Source: Clostridium sp. CAG:710 (GTDB taxonomy: Bacteria > Bacillota_I > Bacilli_A > RF39 > UBA660). Taken from it: 64,000 nucleotides of DNA. Positions 1 to 8,323 of this stretch are shown one piece after another. Position numbers and translations under genes: made by a program. The stretch's first letter is position 1. Each line of letters begins with the position of its first letter. The stretch covers positions 68,104 to 132,103 of the forward strand of contig HF996868.1 of assembly GCA_000432595.1 (NCBI GenBank). The letters run 5' to 3'. Below the pieces are notes generated by a model. That model made no database searches. It saw only the letters and a list, made by a program, of their open reading frames with translations, and had not been told where the DNA came from.

Positions 1-13
1 TTAATATATAGTA

Positions 14-772
14 ATGACTAATGTAAGTAATAAAATTTTAGAAATTAGTAATTTGAAAAAAATTTATCACGATAAAAATAGTGAAATAACTGCGATAGAT
101 AATATTAGTCTATTTATTAAAGACAAAGAATTTGTTTCTATTGTTGGACCTTCTGGTTGTGGTAAATCAACTTTATTATCAATCCTATCGGGTCTAGAGG
201 AAAAATCAGGTGGGGATATATTATTAGATAAGAACCTAAAGGTTGGTTATATGCTTCAAAAGGATTCCTTATTTCCTTGGAGAACGATACTTGAGAATTG
301 TCTTGTTGGATTAGAGGTTACAAATACTTTAAATGATACTTCTAAAAAAAGAGTTATAAGACTTCTAGAGACATATGGGTTAAAGGATTTTATGAATAAA
401 TATCCAGATTCGCTTTCTGGGGGAATGAGACAAAGAGTTGCTTTAATTAGAACACTTGCGACTGATCCTGATATACTTTTCCTTGATGAACCATTTTCGG
501 CTTTAGATTATGTGACTAGACTTGCACTCTCTGATGATTTATACAGAATTATCAAAAATGAGGGAAAAACCGCTATTATGGTTACTCATGACCTTGCAGA
601 AGCAATTAGTCTTTCAAATAGAATTGTTGTATTATCAAAAAGACCTGCTAGAGTTAAATGCATATATGACATAAAATTAACAGATAGTTCTACTCCTATA
701 AATAATAGAAAATGTAAGGAATTTAATTACTATTATGATAAGATTTGGAGGGACCTAGATGTACACTTATAG
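14..772 (+). CDS. ABC transporter ATP-binding protein, nitrate/sulfonate/taurine importer type
   Basis: ATPase subunit that would power an importer with the permease encoded directly after it. Visible motifs are Walker A GPSGCGKST (residues 45-53), Q-loop Gln82, signature LSGGM (134-138) and Walker B ILFLDEP (154-160). At 252 residues it has the usual length of SsuB/TauB-like subunits. The ATG at 14 is the first start after an in-frame TAA at 2-4; no ribosome site is visible in the 13 bases before it, so the gene may be coupled to an upstream gene outside the window. The permease ATG overlaps its end by 14 bases. The substrate cannot be read from the sequence; thiamine precursor, riboflavin or sulfonate importers all use this architecture, and no binding protein is in the window. 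Confidence 0.9.
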   Translation: MTNVSNKILEISNLKKIYHDKNSEITAIDNISLFIKDKEFVSIVGPSGCGKSTLLSILSGLEEKSGGDILLDKNLKVGYMLQKDSLFPWRTILENCLVGLEVTNTLNDTSKKRVIRLLETYGLKDFMNKYPDSLSGGMRQRVALIRTLATDPDILFLDEPFSALDYVTRLALSDDLYRIIKNEGKTAIMVTHDLAEAISLSNRIVVLSKRPARVKCIYDIKLTDSSTPINNRKCKEFNYYYDKIWRDLDVHL

Positions 773-1553
773 TGAGGAACACTTACTATTTCTAAAGAAA
801 AGAAAAAGAAAAAAATTGTTTGTTTTATTCTTCCAAGTTTTAATAATAATTTCATTTCTGGTTGCATGGGAAATACTAGCTCGTAAAAATATAATTAATA
901 CTTTCTTATTTTCTTCTCCATCTAATGTTTATAAATGTCTTATGGATTTATACCATAAAAATGGTTTATTTAATCATATTTGGATTACTACTTATGAAAC
1001 ACTTATTAGCTTTGCGTTAGCAAATGTAATTGGAATAGTTGTTGGCTCTATACTATGGTGGAATGATACACTTGCTAAGGTAGTTGATCCCTATCTTACT
1101 GTTATTAATTCACTGCCTAAAGTAGCCTTGGGCCCTTTAATTATTATTTGGGTAGGTGCCGGAATTAATTCAATAATATTTATGGCACTTATGATTAGCT
1201 CAATAATTAGTATAATTAATATTTATAGTAGTTTTGTTAACACAGATAGCTCATTTATAACACTTATGAAATCATTTAAAGCTAGTAAATGGCAAATATA
1301 TAAGAAGGTTATAATTCCTAGTAATTTGCTTAATATAATAAATAATTTTAAAATAAATATAAGTATGTCTTTAATTGGCGTTATAATGGGTGAATTATTG
1401 GTTTCAAAAGAAGGACTTGGTTACCTTATTATGTATGGTTCGCAAATTTTTAATATAAAGCTTGTTATTGCATCTGTTGTTATTTTAGGAATATTATCTT
1501 ACTTTATGTATTATATAATCCACTTGATTGAAAAGAAACTAGAAAAAAAATAA
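759..1553 (+). CDS. ABC transporter permease, SsuC/TauC type
   Basis: Membrane subunit of the importer. The 264-residue protein has about six hydrophobic segments, the first at residues 20-40. A typical cytoplasmic coupling loop (SFKASKWQIYKKVIIPS, around residues 172-188) is followed by a GLGYLI stretch, as in binding-protein-dependent permeases of the SsuC family. It overlaps the ATPase gene by 14 bases and has a GGAGG site about 8 bases before the ATG, so the two are translationally coupled. It is followed by a rho-independent hairpin. The substrate is not determined. Confidence 0.88.
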   Translation: MYTYSEEHLLFLKKRKRKKLFVLFFQVLIIISFLVAWEILARKNIINTFLFSSPSNVYKCLMDLYHKNGLFNHIWITTYETLISFALANVIGIVVGSILWWNDTLAKVVDPYLTVINSLPKVALGPLIIIWVGAGINSIIFMALMISSIISIINIYSSFVNTDSSFITLMKSFKASKWQIYKKVIIPSNLLNIINNFKINISMSLIGVIMGELLVSKEGLGYLIMYGSQIFNIKLVIASVVILGILSYFMYYIIHLIEKKLEKK

Positions 1554-1590
1554 ATTGAGGTTTTTTGAAAACCCCAATTTTTTTATTTTT
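1552..1590. terminator. Bidirectional terminator after the ABC importer
   Basis: The arms AAATTGAGG and CCCCAATTT (one G-T pair) flank a short T/A-rich loop and are followed by a T-rich run on the + strand. The element overlaps the permease stop and lies at the 3' end of the convergent minus-strand PrsW gene, so it can serve both. Confidence 0.75.
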
Positions 1591-2752
1591 TAACTTGTTC
1601 TTTTTCTAACTTTTTAGCATCATCTATTTGTTTTAGTCCTAAATTTATAAAGTATATTATTACTATCCATGCTGCTACTGTTAGCCCTACTCTAAATAGT
1701 TCAAATGGTGCTTGGATAGGTAAATCCCAAAACCAATGTAATACTAATGGTATTATGCAAATTAATAGGAATCTCTTGTCATTTAAGTGCTTTTTATCTA
1801 ATTTATCAAAGCCCTTTACATACATAAGTGCTCCACCTTCAATTGTTGCCCATGCAACATGCATACCAGGCGCTAGTAACCCACGAAATTTAATTACTTG
1901 TAACATTGTTTCTATTCCATTCTTCATACCATACCTTAATATATATCCTGCTGTTTCAAAGGCTCCAAATCCGGCACCTACTGCTGCACCTACAAGTAAT
2001 CCATTTAATATATAATTACATTTTTTATTTCTAAATAAGAAAAATGCTATCACTACTATTTTTGCTACTTCTTCAACTAAACTTACAAAGAATGCACCTT
2101 CAAAATTTAACGTTGCAGTTTTTTGTTCAAGGAATGGTAATGAATAATACAATATTGCAACAAAAAGTGATGCTCCTCCACCTATTATGAAATATTTTAA
2201 TACCTTGTGAAATGGTAAATTTCTAAACAAATTAATTTCAAAGAAGAAAACTAGCACGGTTACTGGTACTGCAAAAGCAGCTAAAATTATCATTGCTGGT
2301 AAGAAGTTGGAATTTCCATAGTATATATATCCAACATAAGTAGGAATATATGCTATTAAGAAAAAAATTAACATCTTAAAATATACCCATGCACTTGCTT
2401 TCTTTGGATTTATATCTTTTATTTTGGGAGTAGTCTGCTCAGTTCCACATACAAACACTGAATCTATATCTTCATCTGTATGTTTTTTAAATGTATCTTT
2501 AAATAAATCTTTTACAGTTACATAATTTTCTGATTTTGCACCTGTTATTTTATCTAAGTTTTCTGTTATTAGATTGGTTGCTGTCTTTTTTTCTAGTGGA
2601 AAACCACATTCCGGACAATTTGTTTCATCACCTTTTAATTTTTTTCCACATTCTGGACATTTTTTAAAGCTTAATTTCATTCCGCAATGTGGACAAGTCT
2701 TTGCACTTGATGATACTTCTTTGCCACATTCACTACATTTTATTAGTGCCAT
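1583..2752 (-). CDS. Zinc-ribbon protein fused to a PrsW-type intramembrane protease
   Basis: The 389-residue protein has two N-terminal double-CxxC zinc ribbons (residues 6-24 and 32-50), a hydrophilic linker, then about eight membrane segments. The membrane part carries motifs of the PrsW family of membrane-embedded proteases: SLVEEVAK, GFGAFETAGYI, GMHVAWATIEGG and VLHWFWD. In Bacillus, PrsW makes the first cut in an anti-sigma factor; a similar signalling or quality-control role here is inference. It is the last gene of a three-gene minus-strand operon. Its ATG shares a base with the stop of the preceding gene (TAATG), and its AGAAGGAGG site lies inside that gene. The zinc ribbons, shared with the preceding gene, are an unusual cytosolic addition. 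Confidence 0.82.
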   Translation of the reverse strand: MALIKCSECGKEVSSSAKTCPHCGMKLSFKKCPECGKKLKGDETNCPECGFPLEKKTATNLITENLDKITGAKSENYVTVKDLFKDTFKKHTDEDIDSVFVCGTEQTTPKIKDINPKKASAWVYFKMLIFFLIAYIPTYVGYIYYGNSNFLPAMIILAAFAVPVTVLVFFFEINLFRNLPFHKVLKYFIIGGGASLFVAILYYSLPFLEQKTATLNFEGAFFVSLVEEVAKIVVIAFFLFRNKKCNYILNGLLVGAAVGAGFGAFETAGYILRYGMKNGIETMLQVIKFRGLLAPGMHVAWATIEGGALMYVKGFDKLDKKHLNDKRFLLICIIPLVLHWFWDLPIQAPFELFRVGLTVAAWIVIIYFINLGLKQIDDAKKLEKEQVKK

Positions 2753-3483
2753 TAGTTACCTCCTTCTGTCAATGACGATATTATATTTGATGCTACATTA
2801 TTAATAGCTTCTGAATTTTGATTTTCTTCCTTTGTTCCTACCATATATACTTTGTTATTAATTACAAATGCATATCTATTATCCACTACTAGATGGTTAC
2901 TTGAGTAATAATTATAAGCTATTCCATAAACTGATTTTCCACCTATATTTCCACTTACTAAATCTATTGTTATTTGAACATTACCGTATTCTTCTCTTAA
3001 TGCATCTGTAAACTTATTTAAAAATTGTACTGGATTATTATAATTATTATATTTTGCAATTATTATATATGGAATAAGTGCTCCTTTATTATCAATGTTT
3101 TGACCTACATATATTGCACCATCTTGTTCAGCCACTTTATAACTACTAGGATAGTTAAAGAATATTCCTAGATTTTTGCTTGTATATGAAAGTATTCCGT
3201 TATTGTTTTGTGGTGTATTACTGTTTGGTGTTTGGTTTGTATCTTGGTTTGTGTTTTGATTAGTATTCTGATTAATATCTTTTTTATTACCTGTGTAAAG
3301 TAGTATTCCTACTATTATTACTCCAATTATTATTAAGTATTTTAAATTGTTATTATTTTTTGTGATATTTGTTATCTTTTTTATACTTTCTTCTTTTTTA
3401 TTTAGTTCATATCCACACTTTGGACATGACTCACATTGATCACTTATCTTGTGTCCACATTCTGGACATTTTATTAATGCCAT
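2752..3483 (-). CDS. Membrane-anchored zinc-ribbon protein with an extracytoplasmic domain
   Basis: No established family name is recognised. The 243-residue protein has one zinc ribbon (CPECG and CPKCG, residues 6-24), a membrane segment (about 49-63), a low-complexity Asn/Thr/Gln linker made of repeated NQNT units, then a roughly 140-residue outer domain beginning YTSKNLGIFFNYPSSYKV. That start resembles PsbP-like stress or lipoprotein domains; this is a weak guess. The start was placed at 3483, where AAGGAGGG precedes MALIKCPECG; the longer frame to 3537 would overlap the upstream gene. Its zinc ribbon closely matches the first one of the adjoining PrsW protein, which suggests the two work together. 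Confidence 0.75.
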   Translation of the reverse strand: MALIKCPECGHKISDQCESCPKCGYELNKKEESIKKITNITKNNNNLKYLIIIGVIIVGILLYTGNKKDINQNTNQNTNQDTNQTPNSNTPQNNNGILSYTSKNLGIFFNYPSSYKVAEQDGAIYVGQNIDNKGALIPYIIIAKYNNYNNPVQFLNKFTDALREEYGNVQITIDLVSGNIGGKSVYGIAYNYYSSNHLVVDNRYAFVINNKVYMVGTKEENQNSEAINNVASNIISSLTEGGN

Positions 3484-3493
3484 ATTCCCTCCT

Positions 3494-4588
3494 TTATTTT
3501 TCAATATATCCTGATACTTTATCTGCATACATCTCATCAGTTATACTTTTATATTGATTACCTTTATAGTCGTCAGTAAATCCATTATATGCTTTATAAA
3601 TCTCGTTTGTATCAGTATTATAAACTCTTTCATATCCTAGTGTTGCATCACTTTGTTTTTGACTCATAATATCATATGTTTTATTTCTATTTTCCCAAGC
3701 ACTCATGTATGAATCAAATGCTTTTTGTATACTTGCACTTAGTGCTAGAGCCTGTTTTGTTTGAGCGTTTCCATCATCTATTGTTTTTTTAACATAACTA
3801 TCTGAGAATTCAATTGAGTTAATAGATTTAAGTAGAATATCTTTATACTCTATAAATTTATCTTTAGCACTTGTTATGGCCATAATGTCATATATCATAT
3901 AATATGAAAAATCTACTCCATCTTGATATTGATTACCAAAGTTTACTATTGATGCTAGAAACATACCCTCTGATTCTTTTGAGTCTTCATTTGTAAATGC
4001 TGCTCTTAAAACCTTGCTATTTATTGATACACTCTTCATTGATGAAGTTGATTCTTGCTCATCAATTTTTTTAAAATCATTAAATTTTGGAAAAGTTATA
4101 TTTGAATAGCCTGAGTCCACTTTCTTAATATAAGAACCAACATCATTAAATTTCTTATAAAAACCTTCTGTTGTTGGACTATCTAATACGACAGCTTCTG
4201 TATAAACTCTATACTTACTATCTTTTCCACTTAAATTATAGTAATTCTTCCAAAATTCTTTTGCTTTATTACTTTTTAATAATGGTTGGATTTTTGGCAT
4301 TAAAAATATTTGATTTCTGGTATCATTAGGGTCAGTTACTCTTATGGCATAATAAACTCCTGTACCCCCTGTTTCTACTTTCCAACCTTTTGGTTTTTTC
4401 ATTGTTAGTACATCAGAATTATATTCCTCTAGTTCTATTGTACTTGATTCTAGTTTTTTTATTTTTACTTCACCTTTATTAGTTTTAATAGTATTAGTAT
4501 TCTTCTTTGGATATATAAATACTATTAAAATAATCGCAAGTAAAACAATTCCTAAATACACTAAGTTTTTTTTATCAAACTTTTTCAA
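3494..4588 (-). CDS. Membrane-anchored extracytoplasmic protein of unknown function
   Basis: A family is not recognised. The 364-residue protein begins with a short positive stretch and one membrane segment (about residues 9-26), with the remaining about 335 residues predicted outside. It has no lipobox cysteine and no obvious catalytic motif. The segment around residues 60-110 (MKKPKGWKVETGG and what follows) has the look of the outer domain of the downstream gene. It is the first gene of the operon leading to the zinc-ribbon and PrsW genes, with 10 bases between its stop and the next start. An anchored sensor or a substrate of the PrsW protease is a reasonable but untested idea. Confidence 0.7.
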   Translation of the reverse strand: MKKFDKKNLVYLGIVLLAIILIVFIYPKKNTNTIKTNKGEVKIKKLESSTIELEEYNSDVLTMKKPKGWKVETGGTGVYYAIRVTDPNDTRNQIFLMPKIQPLLKSNKAKEFWKNYYNLSGKDSKYRVYTEAVVLDSPTTEGFYKKFNDVGSYIKKVDSGYSNITFPKFNDFKKIDEQESTSSMKSVSINSKVLRAAFTNEDSKESEGMFLASIVNFGNQYQDGVDFSYYMIYDIMAITSAKDKFIEYKDILLKSINSIEFSDSYVKKTIDDGNAQTKQALALSASIQKAFDSYMSAWENRNKTYDIMSQKQSDATLGYERVYNTDTNEIYKAYNGFTDDYKGNQYKSITDEMYADKVSGYIEK

Positions 4589-4649
4589 ATAATATACACC
4601 TCTTTTATCTTCTATTTAATTATAGTTTATATACACCCATATAACAATT

Positions 4650-4686
4650 AACTTGTCAGTTAAAGCATTGCTTTTACTGGTAAGTT
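4650..4686. promoter_or_regulatory. Imperfect inverted repeat upstream of the double-HTH gene
   Basis: Two 17-base arms around a 3-base centre match at 14 of 17 positions (AACTTGTCAGTTAAAGC pairs with GCTTTTACTGGTAAGTT). A T-run follows on the + strand, so it could be a terminator or, because it abuts the -35 box at 4690, an operator for the HTH protein encoded next. Confidence 0.5.
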
Positions 4687-4689
4687 TTT

Positions 4690-4718
4690 TTGTATGAAAT
4701 GATTTTTTGTTATATAAT
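4690..4718 (+). promoter_or_regulatory. Sigma-A-type promoter of the double-HTH gene
   Basis: TTGTAT and TATAAT are spaced by 17 bases. An AGGGTGAT ribosome site and the ATG at 4736 follow within 18 bases of the -10 box, giving a very short leader. Confidence 0.65.
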
Positions 4719-4735
4719 TGTTTTAGGGTGATATA

Positions 4736-6469
4736 ATGAGCTTTAATGAAAAACTAAATAAATATCTTAATGAGTTTAAAATTTCTTCTAAACAGCTATC
4801 TGATATTTCTGGTATATCTGAATCTGTAATTAGTAGATACCGCAGTGGAAAGCGAATACCTAAAATAGATAGTGATAATTTTAATTCTATTGTTGATGCT
4901 TTCTTTAATATTTCTACTAAAACTGATAAAAGTTATACAAAAGAACATATCCATAAAGACCTGTCTTTATCTATCACATCTTTAGATGATTTTGATTATG
5001 ATTCCTTTAGTAAAAATCTAAACAATTTAATTTCCATACTTAATATTAATACAAAGGACATGTCCAAATATATCGTATTTGATGCATCACATATTTCTAG
5101 AATTAAAAATGGAAAAACAAAGCCTTCTGATCCAAAGGATTTTTCCACAAAAGTTGCTAATTATATAGTCTATAAGTATAATTCTCCTATATATAAAGAC
5201 TTACTTTTAACTGTGCTAGACTCTACTGAAGATGAGATAAACACCAGTGATAAATTATTTCATAAAATATATGATTACCTTGTTAGTAATTATCACACTA
5301 AGAATAAAAATTATATTAATGACTTTTTAACTAACTTAGACAAGTTTGATTTAAACGATTATATTAAGGCAATAAAATTTGATGAACTAAAAGTACCTTC
5401 CCTACCATTTTATATAGTTAAATCAAAAAATTATTATGGTATTGAAGAAATGAAAAAGGGAGAACTCGATTTCTTTAAAGCTACTGTTTTATCAAAATCT
5501 ATGGAAGATGTATTCATGTGTAGTGATATGCCTATGGAGGATATGGCAAAAGATTTAGATTTTGGGAAAAAATGGATGTTTGCGATTGCAATGTCACTAA
5601 AAAAAGGTCTTCATTTAAATATAATTCATAATTTAGATAGATCTTTTAATGAAATGATGCTTGGACTTGAAAGTTGGATACCGATTTATATGACTGGTCA
5701 GATATCTCCGTATTATTTAAAAGAAGTTAAAAATAGTGTTTATAATCACTTAAATTACGTATCTGGTGCTGTAGCCCTTACTGGAGAATGTATTAAAGGA
5801 TCTCATGATAAGGGAAAATATTATTTAACAAATAATAATAAAGAACTGGTATATTATAAAGAAAAAGCGAGTCTTCTTTTAAATAAAGCTAATCCTCTTA
5901 TGGAAGTCTACAAAGAGGATAATAAATCTGCATTTAAAGCATTTTTAATTAATGAAAGTGAGATTATTCTTGATAGAAAGAGAATATTTTCTTCTCTTCC
6001 GCTTTTCACTATTTCGGATGAGTTACTTATTAAAATATTAAATGATAACAATATTTTTCAAGATGATATTAATACTATTATTGAATATAAGAAGGAAGAA
6101 AAAGAATACATGACTTCTATACTTACTAACAGTACTATCACTGATGTTATTTATAAACCTACTATGGAAGAGTTTTTAGATGATTCTATTGCTTTATCAA
6201 CTGAGAATATATTTTATGATAAAAAAATTAAATATACATATGAAGATTTTATTAAACATTTTGAGTTAACTATTCAGTATTCAAATATTAATAAAAATTA
6301 TAAAGTTATAACTAATAGTTATAAAACGTTTAAAAATATTAACATAACTATGGTCGGAAAGCATCATGTTATATTATCAAAATCTGCTAACCCAATTATA
6401 CATTTTGTTATTAAACATCCAAAACTTGTGGATGCAATTGTTAACTTTAATCCACTTGTTATAGAGTAA
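4736..6469 (+). CDS. Large protein with two N-terminal helix-turn-helix domains, unknown C-terminus
   Basis: The 577-residue protein has two XRE-like helix-turn-helix segments. Residues about 5-55 contain SSKQLSDISGISESVISRYRSGKRIP, and residues about 92-140 contain a second copy with FDASHISRIKNGKTKPSDP. The remaining about 430 residues are mostly helical and charged, and no family is recognised. Cro/CI-type regulators are normally 70-300 residues, so this is unusually long. DNA binding is a good inference; the role of the large domain is not. It stands alone on the + strand between two minus-strand operons with its own promoter, an adjoining inverted repeat and a terminator. This suggests autoregulation or control of neighbours. 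Base composition matches the surroundings. Confidence 0.75.
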   Translation: MSFNEKLNKYLNEFKISSKQLSDISGISESVISRYRSGKRIPKIDSDNFNSIVDAFFNISTKTDKSYTKEHIHKDLSLSITSLDDFDYDSFSKNLNNLISILNINTKDMSKYIVFDASHISRIKNGKTKPSDPKDFSTKVANYIVYKYNSPIYKDLLLTVLDSTEDEINTSDKLFHKIYDYLVSNYHTKNKNYINDFLTNLDKFDLNDYIKAIKFDELKVPSLPFYIVKSKNYYGIEEMKKGELDFFKATVLSKSMEDVFMCSDMPMEDMAKDLDFGKKWMFAIAMSLKKGLHLNIIHNLDRSFNEMMLGLESWIPIYMTGQISPYYLKEVKNSVYNHLNYVSGAVALTGECIKGSHDKGKYYLTNNNKELVYYKEKASLLLNKANPLMEVYKEDNKSAFKAFLINESEIILDRKRIFSSLPLFTISDELLIKILNDNNIFQDDINTIIEYKKEEKEYMTSILTNSTITDVIYKPTMEEFLDDSIALSTENIFYDKKIKYTYEDFIKHFELTIQYSNINKNYKVITNSYKTFKNINITMVGKHHVILSKSANPIIHFVIKHPKLVDAIVNFNPLVIE

Positions 6470-6472
6470 AGT

Positions 6473-6505
6473 AAAAGGTTTGAAATTTCCTTCAAACCTT
6501 TTTAT
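6473..6505. terminator. Bidirectional terminator
   Basis: AAAAGGTTTGAA and TTCAAACCTTTT form a 12-bp stem with a 6-base loop, with T-rich tails on both strands. It separates the convergent double-HTH and surface-protein genes. Confidence 0.88.
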
Positions 6506-8262
6506 TTTGTTAGTTTAATTTTTCTTTTATCTTCTTCTAATATATAAATGTCTTTTTCTATGAAACTTATTCCTGTTTTGGGTACTACTTCTTCTTTTTC
6601 TTTTTCATTGTTTATATTTATTTCAAGTACTGGAATTTCACCTTCATATTTAAATTCATTTTCATCATCTACTTCAAAATAGATTTTATTCTTATTTAGT
6701 TTATATCCTGCTGGTGCTTTTATTTCTTCGATATAGTATTTCCCTGCAGGTAGATTCTCTATTTCTATTATTCCATTTATGGTTATGAATTCATCTTTAT
6801 TATCTATTATTAAATACTTTCCTTCTTGGATATCATATATTTTGAATATAGCACCATTTACTATTCTTTCTCCTGTTTGAGAATCTTTCTTTTTTATTAT
6901 TATCTTCGCTGAGAATTTTTCATCATGAAGATCAAATCTCTTTACTTTTGTAGCCTCATCTATTTTCACGGTGAAATCATCTACACATTTATAGTTTTTC
7001 ATACTATTAAGCTGATGAAATTTATATGTTCCATATGGAAGAGTAATGTCTATTTTACCAAATTTGTCGGTTGTCACTACCTTTACTTTTTTACCTTCTT
7101 TATTATATATTTCAAATGATACACCCTCTTCTAGCTTTTCATCATAATACTTATATATTTCTATTTTTCCCTTATATACTTCATTTTTAAGATTTAACTC
7201 TTTATGTGTATTATTTTTATCTAAAACAACCTCATATTCATTTAAATCTAATTTATATCCCTGCATACTTTTGGATTCTTTTATAATATATTTTCCAAAT
7301 GGTAATTTAATAGATGTTGCCTCATAATTATTATCTATTACTAGAGTATCAACTATTTTATTATTTGAATCATAAATATTATATACACTTCCTATCAAAG
7401 ATCCTTCTCCCTGTGGAAATTTTTTATTTGTATCTAAATCTAATTTATTTATTTTTATTGTTCCACTTTTTACATTAACTTTAATGGTAATATCTATCTT
7501 AGAAATTTTACCTGGTGTCATTATATTTTGATGTTTATTATCTACAAATACTACACTTGGTCTATTATAGTTTTCTTTCCTTTTTAATTTTATAAAAGAA
7601 GCTGATTCATCATGTGTTGTTACTGTCATTTTATTTCCGGATATTTTAACATCGATATTATCACTTTTAGATTCAATTTCATAATCTTCCAATACTTTTC
7701 CCGAATCAGTTAGAGTATTTGTACTATTTATGGAAAATGTTAAATCATCAAATGAAAAACTTGGTACTTTATTATGCTGCTCTACTAATTTTTCTATCTG
7801 TTTTATTTCTTTATCATATATATCTATCTTTTTTCCATTTAACTTATCTGTGAAATAAAATTCTGCATCCGGTTCAATTACTCTCCATATCATAATTTGT
7901 GTAATTGAATACCATTTATCTTCTTTATGATTTTTATATCCATATCCATAATATGCAATTTTAGTTATCTTATCCCAAGCTTGTTTACTTATTCCTAAAT
8001 GCTTTTCTTGATTTTCTGAATATGACTTATAGTTTTCATTATACTTCATTACTTCAAATGGTTCAGTACAATAACCTATTCCATCATCACTTTTCTTTCT
8101 TATAAACTGTGGCTGTTTTGCCTGTGTTTTATCTTTACTCACCTTTTTTATATAAATATCTTTTATTTTTTCGGCACCATAGAATGCATCATCATAATTA
8201 GAAGCATAAACTCCTGTAATACTAACAAAAAATAACATTAAAGCCAATAATAATTTTTTCAT
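6502..8262 (-). CDS. Thioester-domain surface protein with SpaA/Cna-B repeats and an atypical C-terminus
   Basis: A secreted wall protein of 586 residues. Residues 1-20 are a signal peptide ending VYA. The next about 150 residues look like a Cys-Gln thioester adhesion domain: Cys65 in GYCTEPF and Gln122 in the TQIMIW motif are the expected bond partners. About three prealbumin-like SpaA/Cna-B domains follow (about 266-350, 357-445, 451-550), typical of Gram-positive pilins and adhesins. A sortase-like VPKTG sits at 560-564. The 22 residues after it are charged and polar with no membrane segment, unlike a normal sorting signal, and other frames do not restore one. The protein may therefore be secreted, or anchoring may be lost. 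No sortase gene is in the window. Confidence 0.85.
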   Translation of the reverse strand: MKKLLLALMLFFVSITGVYASNYDDAFYGAEKIKDIYIKKVSKDKTQAKQPQFIRKKSDDGIGYCTEPFEVMKYNENYKSYSENQEKHLGISKQAWDKITKIAYYGYGYKNHKEDKWYSITQIMIWRVIEPDAEFYFTDKLNGKKIDIYDKEIKQIEKLVEQHNKVPSFSFDDLTFSINSTNTLTDSGKVLEDYEIESKSDNIDVKISGNKMTVTTHDESASFIKLKRKENYNRPSVVFVDNKHQNIMTPGKISKIDITIKVNVKSGTIKINKLDLDTNKKFPQGEGSLIGSVYNIYDSNNKIVDTLVIDNNYEATSIKLPFGKYIIKESKSMQGYKLDLNEYEVVLDKNNTHKELNLKNEVYKGKIEIYKYYDEKLEEGVSFEIYNKEGKKVKVVTTDKFGKIDITLPYGTYKFHQLNSMKNYKCVDDFTVKIDEATKVKRFDLHDEKFSAKIIIKKKDSQTGERIVNGAIFKIYDIQEGKYLIIDNKDEFITINGIIEIENLPAGKYYIEEIKAPAGYKLNKNKIYFEVDDENEFKYEGEIPVLEININNEKEKEEVVPKTGISFIEKDIYILEEDKRKIKLTK

Positions 8263-8323
8263 AATCTATTCGATTACCATCACTCATTATTATTATAGTG
8301 GATATAATGTTATTTTCCTAAAT

